A stretch of DNA of 64,000 nt from Cladocopium goreaui. Its lineage: Eukaryota > Sar > Dinophyceae > Suessiales > Symbiodiniaceae. Shown here in pieces: positions 10,129 through 19,552 of this stretch (positions are counted from its first letter, which is position 1; every line of letters starts with the position of its first letter). The translations under genes were made by a program, and so were the position numbers. Location: positions 86,001 to 150,000 of the forward strand of contig CAMXCT020000503.1 of NCBI GenBank assembly GCA_947184155.2, in the 5' to 3' direction. The notes under the pieces are model-generated. The model saw nothing but the letters and a program-made list of their open reading frames with translations, had not been told where the DNA came from and ran no database searches.

Positions 10129-10377
10129 CTTGAAAACCCAGAAGTACGTAACCAGTTTTCCATCAATTTCCCAAGATCTTCCGGGAGTTCCGGTACCAAA
10201 CCCAGCATTCCCCAGCTTTCATGCGGAAAAAACTTCGGTTTTCCTCGGAGCGTTGCCCCCGTGGCAGGTGAGCCCCGCCGCACGCCTGGCACATGGCGCC
10301 TCGGAGACCAAGCAATGCACCGTCCGGGGGCCTGGTTGAAAGGTGGGAGATGGTCATGTTGATGGGATTAGATCTGT

Positions 10378-10478
10378 GCTAAACATACAAAAAACTATGG
10401 AAAATCACCATTTTTTAATGGGAAAATTCACTATTTCTATGGCCATGTTCAATAGCTATGTTAAATTACCAGAGGGTA
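10378..10478. mobile_element. Family A element, left tip truncated
   Basis: CTAAACATACAAAAAACTATGGAAAATCACC through TGTTAAATTACCAGAGGGTA. The octamer GATCTGTG flanks it on both sides. Confidence 0.75.
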
Positions 10479-10479
10479 G

Positions 10480-10900
10480 ATCTGTGGTTAAAACCATGTC
10501 ATTTGCACCATATGGGAAAACTAAATTATCATAGTCCACTATAATCAACCATGGTATAAGAAAATGATAAAAATTATAGAGGATTATTACAATGATTACT
10601 ATAGATCTAATGAATCTAATGTGGGTAAAAACAATGTCATTTGCACCATCCACCAGTTATCACCATTTTTTTCTATAGGTCCACTATATTTTTGTCCACT
10701 TTAATAATCAACCATGGTATAAGAAAACCATGGTATAAGAACATGATTATTATAGAGGATTATCACAATAATGATCGTGTGGGTTTTTAAACAATGCCTT
10801 TTACGCACCATCCCCCAGTCATCACCATTTTTTAATAGGTGGTATGTAGAAACCATTCCCAGTCATGGGTGGTAAAAATGGCATTGTTTTAACCACAGGC
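10480..10900. repeat. Imperfect duplicated AT-rich segment
   Basis: The phrases CAATGTCATTTGCACCAT, ATCAACCATGGTATAAGAA and TATAGAGGATTAT(T/C)ACAAT recur twice, about 150-200 bp apart. The phrase AACAATGCC...CATCCCCCAGTCATCACC also occurs near 7360-7400. No gene is seen. Confidence 0.6.
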
Positions 10901-11113
10901 AATTTATAAGATCTAGGATGTTAGTGGATGTTCATGGAATAAATCCTCCAAGATTTGATCCCAATATATACCCTCCAAGTAGGAAATTTCAGTTATCCCT
11001 GTTAGTAATCGTATGATAGGGGATTTGAACATTAATAATGGACTAGTCACCCATGATATCCATTGATAATCCATTGTATAGTAATAATTAAGCCATTAGT
11101 AGGAAAGTCCATT

Positions 11114-11228
11114 TACCCTCTGGTAAATTAACCGTTCGACCCAGAAAATAGCCAAGTTTGAGTGGTTTCAATAATTTTCCAGCCCCCCGATGACTGGTAG
11201 GGTCGTCATGTTAATTTACTGGAGGGTA
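11114..11228. mobile_element. Family A element, CCAGAAAATAGCC subtype
   Basis: TACCCTCTGGTAAATTAACCGTTCG pairs with CATGTTAATTTACTGGAGGGTA. It shares its unusual interior with the copy at 3087. Confidence 0.82.
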
Positions 11229-11314
11229 TCATATTACCATATTCATCCCCATTTATCCTATAAGTCATATCCGTTAATCATATTATAAGTTGGAAGAGTC
11301 CTCCAAGTAATCTG

Positions 11315-11423
11315 GCGGTTCCTAAGTCATAGGGCTACCCCAGTCATCATCCAGTCGTCGTGGATGACCCTGACTTCGTATTGAACCCCAAGATACCTTG
11401 GGGCACCACCATGACTTAGGAAA
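11315..11423. mobile_element. Family H-like palindromic segment
   Basis: CCTAAGTCATAGGGCTACCCCAGTCATCATCC and GGGGCACCACCATGACTTAGG are inverted. Related phrases occur at 13.6, 21.35, 34.7 and 45.5 kb. Confidence 0.6.
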
Positions 11424-11495
11424 CCTCCTCTGGTAAACTAACTAACATAGCTATGGAAAATCACCATTTTTAATCGGTAAAGCAAGTATAAATAG
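11424..11495. mobile_element. Family A left half
   Basis: CCTCCTCTGGTAAACTAACTAACATAGCTATGGAAAATCACC is followed by decay. No right terminus is present. Confidence 0.6.
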
Positions 11496-11867
11496 GCTAG
11501 CAAACGCATGATCTAAAAGAAATGCAGGAACAAAAAGTCCCACAAAGTAGAAGGTGAGGCCCCCAAATACAAATAATTTCAACAACTTGAACTTATGGTA
11601 GATCTATAGTCGTTTGGAGTTTTTGAACCAACTCGTCACTATTAGTATGAATATGTTCACGGGCCATGGCAAATTTCCATTTTCATAGCAACAGATTTTT
11701 CACGAATGAGCATCAATAATAGCTAAATGGACTAATATCAATAATAGTTAACTATTGAATAATTTGAATTGAACAATGTCAATAGATCGCTAGTATCAAC
11801 TAAGTGATTCACATGAAAGTCATTGATTGACTATCGTCATCATTATGAACAAAGGATCGCTCGCGAA

Positions 11868-11985
11868 TACCCGGCCTGGTAAACGTTTACATAACGAACT
11901 GGAAAATCACCATGCTATCGATGGGTAAATCAACTATTTCGACTGGGCCATGTTCAATAGCTATGTTAGTCATTACCAGAGGTTA
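11868..11985. mobile_element. Family A element, diverged
   Basis: TACCCGGCCTGGTAAACGTTTACATAACG pairs with AGCTATGTTAGTCATTACCAGAGGTTA. Confidence 0.72.
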
Positions 11986-11989
11986 CATC

Positions 11990-12079
11990 ACCATTTCTAG
12001 TGGTTTTTCACCACCATTTCTATAGGTTTTTCATCACCATTTCTATTGGTTCAGCTATGTAACAAATTACCAGAGGCTA
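11990..12079. repeat. Family A right arm with a triplicated inner phrase
   Basis: CACCATTTCTA(T/G)(A/T)GG(T)TTTTCA is repeated three times and followed by AGCTATGTAACAAATTACCAGAGG. It looks like slippage inside a family A right arm. Confidence 0.6.
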
Positions 12080-12085
12080 ATATCT

Positions 12086-12193
12086 TACCCTCTGGTAAAC
12101 TAACACAACTATGGAAAATCACCATTAAAAAGTGAATTGTCCCATGAAAAATGGTGGATCTTTCCATCGTTTTTTGTTAGTTTCCCAGAGCTA
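12086..12193. mobile_element. Family A element ending 8 bp before an exon
   Basis: TACCCTCTGGTAAACTAACACAACTATGG through TTTTTTGTTAGTTTCCCAGAGCTA. Its right end is followed by ACTTCCAG, the acceptor of the candidate exon at 12202. Confidence 0.85.
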
Positions 12194-12201
12194 ACTTCCA
12201 G

Positions 12202-12293
12202 GACTTGGGATCCCACTACAGCGGCAGCATGTCAGCCTGGAGCCCAACAAAAATCCCTACAGGGCTCTGTCAGCCGGGGGCAATGGGGCGCTG
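12202..12293 (+). CDS. Candidate 92-nt exon
   Basis: The acceptor CTTCCAG and donor GTAATG bound a GC-rich island. The most protein-like frame (two leading bases) reads LGIPLQRQHVSLEPNKNPYR and continues ALSAGGNGAL, ending in phase 0. The other frames are less natural, and one hits a stop. The product is not recognised. Confidence 0.42.
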
Positions 12294-12309
12294 GTAATGG
12301 GGATATATA

Positions 12310-12500
12310 AGGGCAACTATGTGTATATTTATATTTATAAATTATATATATATTGATATAGTGATATATGGATATATGGATATATTCATAATGTGGATAT
12401 GCATCAATAATAGTTGTATACATTATCCATGAATATCCATAATAAATGTATATGTATATTATATATATACATATCCACCATATATTCAACGGTTTTTTGT
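12310..12500. repeat. AT-rich microsatellite tract
   Basis: Degenerate TATATA and GGATATATGGATAT runs. They give a long minus-strand Tyr/Ile ORF that I do not accept. Confidence 0.7.
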
Positions 12501-12823
12501 GGATATAATGGTAGATATGTGGAAATGGTTCCTTAAGTTGCAAAAAACATGTGGACATTATCTGGTGGGATGTGTTTCACCAACGTAACCCAACTTATAA
12601 TGATAATATAAACCAAAACTAAAGTGCATGTTCCGTGGTGAATCTGATGATTTTGCCATCAAAGTGTCAGGGGGGTTAACCCTTGTGAATCCTGCCTGGT
12701 GTATAGGGGGTCCAAACTTTGAGCTATAGGTAATTCCAATCTAACTAGCTAGTGTACGCTAAGAGCTGCGCGATCCGATGGCTAACGCCAGGATAAGTTG
12801 GTTCATTCGATTTATAGCCGCTA

Positions 12824-13108
12824 GTGAGGTTATGTTTGGGTATGTTTGTGTTGATAAAAAAAGTTTCATGCAATTTCATGTATGTTGTTCAAAACGAGCA
12901 TCTTGTTCAAAGTGATGTGGTTTTTCTCAAGTTGCTGTGGATGCAAGCAGCCTCCAAGTCATATCATGGCGCCCCCAACAGCCACAACAACCTCACCAGA
13001 AATCCTTGTTTAGACGGGGATGTAGCCCAGAAAACATGGGGATATCATGTGTGTGTTTCATATACGTGCGGATACAACCACTATAATTGGAACGACATTT
13101 GGACATAA
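12824..13108 (+). CDS. Weak coding candidate
   Basis: A 94-codon ORF. Only its middle (AASKSYHGAPNSHNNLTRNP, about 12942-13005) looks protein-like; the ends are AT-rich. Possibly one exon inside an intronic ORF. The product is not recognised. Confidence 0.22.
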   Translation: MRLCLGMFVLIKKVSCNFMYVVQNEHLVQSDVVFLKLLWMQAASKSYHGAPNSHNNLTRNPCLDGDVAQKTWGYHVCVSYTCGYNHYNWNDIWT

Positions 13109-13360
13109 ATACATCATAATTAGTATTTAACAAACTATTTCGTGCGGTCTTTATGTGTGTACCAATTTTATGCGTGTTACCAATGTTGGTGTCATGTGAA
13201 GCATGTTGGTTGACCCCAGCTTTGGGATCATTGCAGGAATTTTCCAAAAGGTGTCTTTCGAATGTCCAAAGACGTATTTTTTGTTGGTTTACTCTATGGT
13301 CATTTAGCGCGAAAATTACCTATTTATCTATGGTTTACTATTAAAAACGTTTTTTTTGGT

Positions 13361-13474
13361 TTACTCGATGGTAAGTGAGCATAGCGAAAAGGAAAATCAC
13401 ATTTATCTATTGCGAATAGATAAATCATGTGTAAATGGGCCATGTTCCATTGCTATGTTAAATAACGAGAGGGT
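13361..13474. mobile_element. Family A element, diverged
   Basis: TTACTCGATGGTAAGTGAGCATAGCG through TTGCTATGTTAAATAACGAGAGGGTA, with the usual stem spacing. Confidence 0.62.
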
Positions 13475-13570
13475 AGCTACAAGGTGGTTTCTCAACATGC
13501 TGGATCGCTAAAACCGGTTTCAATACTAAAATCGTCTAACTGTGGATGATTTTGGGAACTCTGCATTTTA

Positions 13571-13700
13571 GGAAACCTCCATACGGGGGGTTTCCAAAGT
13601 CATGGGGTACCCCCAAATCATCCATTTGAATGGGATTTTCCATTTATAAACCATCCATTTTGGGTACTTCCCATGTATGGAAACTTCCATATAGGTTACT
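13571..13700. mobile_element. Family H element
   Basis: GGTTTCCAAAGTCATGGGGTACCCCCAAATCATCCATTT ... ATAAACCATCCATTTTGGGTACTTCCCATGTATGGAAACTTCC. The GGTTTCCA and TGGAAACT ends are inverted, and the parts match 45.5 kb. Confidence 0.65.
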
Positions 13701-13717
13701 AAACAGCTAATTGGAGC

Positions 13718-13775
13718 CTTCAGCTCAGCATGTTGTTTCTTCAGGTCAGCTGCAGCCGGGCTCTCAGCAAGGGGA
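13718..13775 (-). CDS. Candidate minus-strand exon, possible GC donor
   Basis: On the minus strand the acceptor TCTCCCCGCAG is followed by an open frame reading PLAESPAAADLKKQHAELK, an Ala/Lys/Glu helix-like stretch. The best right boundary is AAG before GCTCC, which would be a GC donor; dinoflagellates are known to use GC and GA donors. It is the only minus-strand exon I can support. Confidence 0.32.
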
Positions 13776-13905
13776 CTGCGGGGAGATGAAACAAAAATAA
13801 TCCAAAGATCTGGGTGAAATATATGAGGGAAAATCTGGGAAAATCATGGAAGAACAATTATAAATGGTTTAAATAGACGTAAAATGTGGATGTAATGTGG
13901 ATATA

Positions 13906-14013
13906 TCTGGATGAATGTGATCATGACCTCATCGTGACTGGAATGGGTGAATGGGGGATGTATCTCGAAATGGCCGCAAGTTTCAGAAGTTTTTCAGGTT
14001 GGTGAATTGTTTA
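13906..14013. mobile_element. Family D element, degraded
   Basis: It has TCTGGATGAATGTGATCATGACCTCATCGTGACTGG, AATGGCCGCAAGTTTCA and TTCAGGTTGGTGAATTG. The right CCCAGA terminus is lost. Confidence 0.6.
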
Positions 14014-14394
14014 GTTCAGCAAGAAACAAGATACATGTTATCTTACATACACCTACAGTATCATCTACATATACTCATATTTGTTTGAGGTTGTTGTTTA
14101 TTTTCCCAATGGTAAATCCACCTTTTGAATCATTTGGGGATATGTTTGCTGGGAATATGTTTGATTTTGGAAGGCCCCCTTAAGCAAATCCTAGCAGAAC
14201 CTTGGGTCGACGCTGAGAAATCATTTTCCACATGCTATCCAATGGTATCCATATTCCCGCGGAAGAATGGGGAGCTAGGAAGCTACAAATTGAGTTTGTC
14301 AATCATAATTGGCTGGTTGGTGGTTTCAAACATTTTTTATTTCCCCACATTGACGTGTGGGGTTTTTGTTTTTAGTTCTGTATCCGCCTTCCTC

Positions 14395-14473
14395 CTCCTC
14401 CTCCTCCCTCACTCACTCCCTCACTCACTCACTCACTCACTCTCACTCACTCACTCTCACTCACTCACTCACA

Positions 14474-14563
<90 letters not shown>

Positions 14564-14870
14564 CTCACTCACTCACTCACCTACCTCACTCACTCACTCA
14601 CTCTCTCACTCACTCACTCACTTACTCACTCAATCACTCACTCACTCACCCACTCACTCACCCACTCACTCACTCACTCACACACTCACTCACTCACCCA
14701 CTCACTCACTCCCTCCCTCCCTCACTCACTCACTCACTCACTTACTCACTCAATCACTCACTCACTCGCCCACTCACTCACTCACTGACCCACTCACTCA
14801 CTCACCCACTCACTCACTCACTCACTCCCTCCCTCCCTCCCTCACTCACTCACTCACACACACACACACA
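14395..14870. repeat. CTCA/CTCTCA microsatellite
   Basis: Nearly pure (CTCA)n with CTCTCA, CTCC and ACAC interruptions. It encodes only Ser/Leu/Thr/His shadow ORFs. Confidence 0.97.
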
Positions 14871-14873
14871 TCA

Positions 14874-15344
14874 TGGCAGGCGTGGGACAATGTGCACTGT
14901 CAAGGGGTCGGATGTACGCCTGGGGGTTCCGCTGTCGTCCCTGGGTCTCCGCCTCTTTTGCGTGGCAGGCGTGGGACAATGTGCACTGTCAAGGGGTCGG
15001 ATGTACGCCCCGGGGTTCCGCTGGCGTCCCTGGGTCTCCGCCTCTTTTGCGTGGCAGGCGTGGGACAATGTGCACTGTCAAGGGGTCGGATGTACGCCCC
15101 GGGGTTCCGCTGGCGTCCCTGGGTCTCTGCCTCTTTTGCGTGGCAGGCGTGGGACCATGTGCACTGCCAAGGGGTCGGATGTACGCCCCGGGGTTCCGCT
15201 GGCGTCCCTGGGTCTCCGCCTCTTTTGCGTGGCAGGCGTGGGACAATGTGCACTGTCAAGGGTCGGATGTACACCCCGGGGGTTCCGCTGGTGTCCCTGG
15301 GTCTCCGCTTCTTTTGCGTGGCAGGCGTGGGACAATGTGCACTC
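14874..15344. repeat. 89-bp minisatellite, about 5.3 copies
   Basis: The phrase TGGCAGGCGTGGGACAATGTGCACTG starts at 14874, 14963, 15052, 15141, 15230 and 15319, an exact 89-bp period. Since 89 is not divisible by three, it opens frames on both strands (for example GRRGTMCTVKGSDV); I do not regard these as genes. Units differ by a few substitutions. Confidence 0.97.
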
Positions 15345-15400
15345 ACTCATTGACTCACTCACTCACTCACTCACTCACTCACTCACTCACATTCTCTTTC
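15344..15400. repeat. Second CTCA tract
   Basis: The CTCA repeat resumes directly after the last 89-bp unit, so the minisatellite sits inside the microsatellite. Confidence 0.9.
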
Positions 15401-15822
15401 ACTCACCTGTGCATGCGCATACATACACACATACACAAAAACTCACCCACCATCACCCCTCCATCACTCTTATCCTTCCTCTTCCCTTCTTGCTTTTCTA
15501 TGCTCAGTCTAAGTCTAGAGAAGTTGGTAACATGTGGGGTTATCCGGGCCTATAATTTCCATTTCATATATGGGATAATCCTTCCCATTGACTAATATTT
15601 TTCAAGATGGTTAAAACCACCAACCAGTTGGGTTTGGGATCGCTAAGCAACTGACTAGAATGGGATGGCTACTTCTACAGACTAGGGTGAATTGAGTATT
15701 ACGAACGCTAAGCTCGGCCTGAACCAACTGTGACATGTGTCGTTTGAAAATCGGTTTCGCACCTTGCCGTCAGGTTAAAAGCCTCTAGATGATCAATCAA
15801 AGTTGGGGAGTATATCCTCTCG

Positions 15823-15930
15823 TACCCTCTGGTAAACTAACATAACTATGGAAAATCACCATTTTTAATGGGTAATTCCACTATAAATCACCATCTTCAA
15901 GTTCGCAAACTGTTAGTTTACCAGAGGGTA
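15823..15930. mobile_element. Family A element (108 bp)
   Basis: Complete, TACCCTCTGGTAAACTAACATAACTATGG to CTGTTAGTTTACCAGAGGGTA. Confidence 0.93.
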
Positions 15931-16009
15931 CTTCAACACTCGAACTGAAAGCCATACCCGAACTTTATCGGAATTCCCTATCTATATCACCAGCTATCAT
16001 CTATGACCG

Positions 16010-16303
16010 ATGCCCTTGAGACCCAGCATCAACCGAACCGCAGCTGCCCTCGCCCGGCGCCCTCACCTGCGACGCAAGATGGTCGGACCTGCCCAGCTCG
16101 TGGTCTACGGCCTCAAGGTCCGCAAGGACGGCAACACAGAGGAGGTGCGGCGAGAGCTGCACCGCCTCGGCTACAAGAGACCCCGCACCAGCCAGCTCCT
16201 GGCCGAGTGTAGCCAGTACCCTCCTAGGAACTCTGAGCAGCGCGAGCGCCAGACGTTCCAGGACCGACCGCCGTGCATGCAGCAGCAACTCAGATATAGA
16301 ATA
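16010..16303 (+). CDS. Basic, GC-rich coding exon, unknown protein
   Basis: The reading frame from ATG 16010 is dense in Arg/Ala/Leu with strong third-position C/G: INRTAAALARRPHLRRKM, then VVYGLKVRKDGNTEEV, then RRELHRLGYKRPRTSQLLAE. A more upstream acceptor (GAGACCCAG ending near 16026) could mark the true exon start. The last 10 codons run into AT-rich DNA, so a donor probably lies near 16260-16280. It may bind nucleic acid, judging only from charge. The product is not recognised. Confidence 0.5.
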
Positions 16304-16462
16304 TAGAATTAACTAGCACGAATGATGCATCATCAATTATCTTGATTCTAGCACAAAGTGCTGGAGCAAGGCATGGCAGGGCGTGTAACAAATTACCACA
16401 GGGACTTCCTTCGCTGAGGTGTTGGCGCGCTGTCGGGGCCTGAAAAGTGCTGGGTTTTTGAC

Positions 16463-16490
16463 GGCTGGTTGATGGTTTGGAACATGGCTT
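16463..16490. mobile_element. Family B left-end fragment
   Basis: GGCTGGTTGATGGTTTGGAACATGGCTT with no matching right end nearby. Confidence 0.6.
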
Positions 16491-16627
16491 TTATAGGGAT
16501 TTAATGGGATTTGATAGGGATTTATATATATATATATAACCATTATAAATGGTATATCATATGGGTTTTAACCACCATTGAAGGATGGTTAATGATGGGA
16601 TTAATAATGGGATTAATAATGGGATTA

Positions 16628-16746
16628 CTGGTTGATGGTTTGGAACATGGCTGGATTATGACTCCATTTCATATGGCTGAGATGTCATCCCAACCCCATT
16701 GACGAACTCCATCATTTTTCAAGATGGTTATTGCACCACCAACCAG
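16628..16746. mobile_element. Family B element (119 bp)
   Basis: CTGGTTGATGGTTTGGAACATGG to GCACCACCAACCAG. The flanks contain three GATTAATAATGG repeats. Confidence 0.85.
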
Positions 16747-17222
16747 ATGGGTTTTAACCACCATTGAAGGATATACTTCGTGTTAATTGCTGCCATGGTT
16801 TGGTGTTTTACACGATATCTTTCTTTCAAAATGTTCCCAAGGAAAATGGGATGATATCCAATCCTTTTAACAACCAGATGAGAGGTGGATGGAATTTCCT
16901 TCTGACTTCCAGTGGTCCGATTTTAATTTTCTGCGTAGCAAGCAACTGGTGTATCGATTTCTACTCACAAACCATCCGAAGTTGCGAAGATCCTACTCTT
17001 GGCTTCGTGAAATCATGTGAAATTCCCAAAGTTTCTGAGTTTCGTGTCATCTCCTTTTGCGATACCCTGCAAGCAGAATTTCTCATCGTGTTCCCAGGAT
17101 GTTGTAGAGTCAACAGGGCTACGCACACATCTTTCCTTGGAAATTGTGGAAAATCATTGCAAAATCCCCAAAATTACTTTACTTCGTGTGATCCCCACCA
17201 TGACATTTATACATTTTCTTAC

Positions 17223-17720
17223 TGGCAAATCTTCTGGCATTCTATCTGACATATCTTCTGACATTTTATTTGGCATTCTATCTGGCATATCTTCTGGCAT
17301 ATGATCTGGCATATCTTCTGGCATATCTTCTGGCATTCTATCTGGCAAATCTTCTGGCATTCTATCTGGCATATCTTCTGGCACTCTATCTGACATATCT
17401 TCTGGCATTCTATCTGGCATATCTTCTGGCAAATATTCTGACATATCTTCTGGCATTCTATCTGACATATCTTCTGGCATATATTCTGACATATCTTCTG
17501 GCATATCTTCTGGCATATCTTCTGGCATATCTTCTGACATATCTATCTGGCATATCTTCTGACATATCTATCTGGCATATCTTCTGGCATATTTTCTGGC
17601 ATTCTATCTGGCAAATCTTCTGGCATTCTATCTGGCATTCTATCTGGCATATCTTCTGGCATATTATCTGGCATATCTTCTGGCATATCTTCTGACATTC
17701 TTTCTGACATTCTTTCTAAC
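17223..17720. repeat. 12-bp array (CTGGCATATCTT/CTGGCATTCTAT)
   Basis: Alternating dodecamers. The unit equals four codons, so both strands stay open: minus reads MPED/MPDR/MSED repeats, plus reads SGIS/SGIL or LAYL/LAFY. Coding is not supported. Confidence 0.95.
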
Positions 17721-17758
17721 TTTCTTCTGCACATTCTTTGTCCCATATCTTCCTACAT

Positions 17759-18000
17759 GAGGTCCGGCAAGGAACACTTGGCGTGGATACTCGCGGTTGA
17801 GGTCCGGCAGGGAACACTGGGCGTGGATGGTCGTGGTTGAGGTCCGGCAGGGAACACTGGGCGAGGATGGTCGTGGTTGAGGTCCGGCAGGGAACATTGG
17901 GCGTGGGTGGTCGTGGTTGAGGTCCGGCAGGGAACACTGGGCGTGGATGGTCGTGGTTGAGGTCCGGCAGAGAACACTGTGGATCGCGGGTCGCAGTTGA
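17759..18000. repeat. 40-bp minisatellite, 6 units
   Basis: GAGGTCCGGCAGGGAACACTGGGCGTGGATGGTCGTGGTT starts at 17759, 17799, 17839, 17879, 17919 and 17959. It is related to the 41-bp array at 50727. Confidence 0.95.
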
Positions 18001-18092
18001 GCAAGGACGACGAGGACGACGAGGACGACGAGGAGGACGAGGAGGAGGAGGAGAGGAGGAGGAGGAGAAGGAGGAGAAGGAGGAGGAGGCAA
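18001..18092. repeat. Purine-rich GACGAG/GAGGAG tract
   Basis: AAGGACGACGAGGACGACGAGG grades into GGAGGAGGAG and GGAGAAGGAGG. It is the third part of the composite cassette. Confidence 0.9.
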
Positions 18093-18344
18093 CTGACATA
18101 AAATCTAACAACCCTCACCTGGCAGGTGGGGAATTACAGCAGACCTTATCATTTTTTTCTATGGACTCCATCATATTTCAGGGCTCTGCAGATCATTTCA
18201 TTTTGGGACTACATGAATTTTCACGCATCAGTAGTATATTAGGATATTACATGATGTGATATTACGAATAAGCCATATAAAACACATTAATTCGGACTAC
18301 TAACCCTATCATGATATTTATTTATGTAGAACATTAGTATATAC

Positions 18345-18490
18345 AGCATATATATATATGTTATATATATGTTATATGTTATATATATATATGTTATATA
18401 TATATATGTTATATATATGTTATATATATATATATATGTTATATATATATGTGTATGTGTGCTATATATTATATATATATTATAGGTATA
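18345..18490. repeat. ATATGTTATAT microsatellite
   Basis: Repeated TATATATGTTA units. All ORFs here are Tyr/Ile/Met runs. Confidence 0.93.
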
Positions 18491-18506
18491 ATACAACATT
18501 TTGGAG

Positions 18507-18564
18507 TCGCCAGTTCCTAGCTCTTCCCATGGGGCGCCTTCGGACCTTCGGACCTAGGACTGTG
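18507..18564 (+). CDS. Candidate 58-nt exon
   Basis: It lies between an AG at 18505-18506 (TTTTGGAG) and a strong GTGAGT donor. The frame with one leading base reads RQFLALPMGRLRTFGPRTV, ending in phase 0. The product is not recognised. Confidence 0.33.
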
Positions 18565-18673
18565 GTGAGTTCCTGTTCCGTGGGATGCGCCGCCAGCGAC
18601 ACCGTGGAGGACATGTCGGAGGGGATATGCTGAGGATATACTGGGGTGCCATATAGGATGGTGCCCAGTGATG

Positions 18674-18761
18674 CATAGCTATTGAAAATGGCCATTTATA
18701 GTGAGTTTTCCCATTAAAAATTGTAATTTTCCATAGTTTTTGGTATGTTTACCAGAGGGTA
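18674..18761. mobile_element. Family A element, left tip lost
   Basis: CATAGCTATTGAAAATGGCCATTTATAGTGAG through TATGTTTACCAGAGGGTA. A more decayed copy follows at about 18763-18850. Confidence 0.78.
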
Positions 18762-18995
18762 ACAAAAACCATAGGAATTTCGTATAGAAAATGGCCCAGA
18801 CGAAATAGTTGATTTACCGAACTGAAAAATGGTGATTTTCCATAGCAAATATAGTTATATCTACCATAAACCATAGAAAGTCTACCAAGTTCGCCAAGCG
18901 TCAACTTCGCGTGAACAGCTCACTGGGGCACCACCGTAAGTATAGGGATCTAGTGGGGAATATACTGGGGATATAGTAGGGGAATTTCGTGGGGA

Positions 18996-19078
18996 TATGA
19001 AAAATGAATTTCATATATTGGGAATAATCATCCCAACTGATTTTCATATTTTTCAGAGGGGTTGCAACCACCAACCAG
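18996..19078. mobile_element. Family B right portion
   Basis: ATATATTGGGAATAATCATCCCAACTGA...TTTTTCAGAGGGGTTGCAACCACCAACCAG. The left CTGGTTGG arm is absent. Confidence 0.72.
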
Positions 19079-19442
19079 ATGAAAGCCGCCGACTTTTTTC
19101 GGGGAATTGGACCAGCAAAAAGGCTCTGACGAGAAAAGCCACAATTGGAAGCTGCAACGATGTTAAAAGTAGAGAATTGGATGATGCTGTTGACTTTATA
19201 GAAAATCCCTCAATAGAGATAGAAAAGTGATTTATCCCTATTTTAGTAGTAGGATTTTATAGTCCTCCCTTTTTTGGGATTACTGGTTGAAAGTCTGCAA
19301 TTCTTGCACGAAACCATGGATTTTTATGGATTTTTCATATGTGGCTCTATTTGACTTCCAGGGTCATCCCACTGAGTTGATCGCCACGGAAGCGATGATG
19401 GACTTTTCCGCCGGAAGTCTGTGACAAGTGGACTTATCCCAT

Positions 19443-19521
19443 ATCTGGAATCATGGTTAATAAGGGAAATCATCCCCAAATGGCCTTAATTCAGGTTAGT
19501 GAAATATTATAATTAACCCAG
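19443..19521. mobile_element. Family D element, short
   Basis: TCTGGAATCATGGTTAATAAGGGAAATCATCCCCAAATGGCC and AGGTTAGTGAAATATTATAATTAACCCAG. Confidence 0.68.
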
Positions 19522-19552
19522 CCATATACAAATAGATCATATAGGTGCCACC

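Larger units (their letters stand above)
14313..15627. mobile_element. Family B element split by a 1.2-kb satellite block
   Basis: The left arm CTGGTTGGTGGTTTCAAACATTTTTTATTTCC (14313-14344) and the right arm AATTTCCATTTCATATATGGGATAATCC...AAAACCACCAACCAG (15555-15627) are halves of one subtype. Everything between is CTCA repeats, the 89-bp minisatellite and short unique flanks. Confidence 0.75.
17179..18131. repeat. Composite satellite cassette, copy 1
   Basis: Ordered parts: a unique lead (TACTTCGTGTGATCCCCACCATGACATTTATACATTTTCTTACTGGCAAATC), the 12-bp array, the 40-bp minisatellite, a GACGAG/GAGGAG tract, and the tail AAAATCTAACAACCCTCACCTGGCAGGTGGGG. The same parts in the same order recur at 49793-51169. 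Confidence 0.85.

Noticed and set aside
14125-15595. ORFs up to 476 codons over the CTCA and 89-bp repeats
   Set aside because: Period artefacts: low-complexity Ser/His/Leu/Thr and all-frame reading of an 89-bp unit. No coding pattern.
17543-17746. Lys/Arg-rich minus ORF (KNVQKKVRKNVRKNVRRYARRYAR) as a DNA-binding protein
   Set aside because: It is another frame of the 12-bp array where it meets the TTCTTTCTGACATTC variants.
17756-18118. Minus-strand poly-Ser/Leu and PDLNHDHPR ORFs
   Set aside because: Shadows of the 40-bp minisatellite and the GAG tract.
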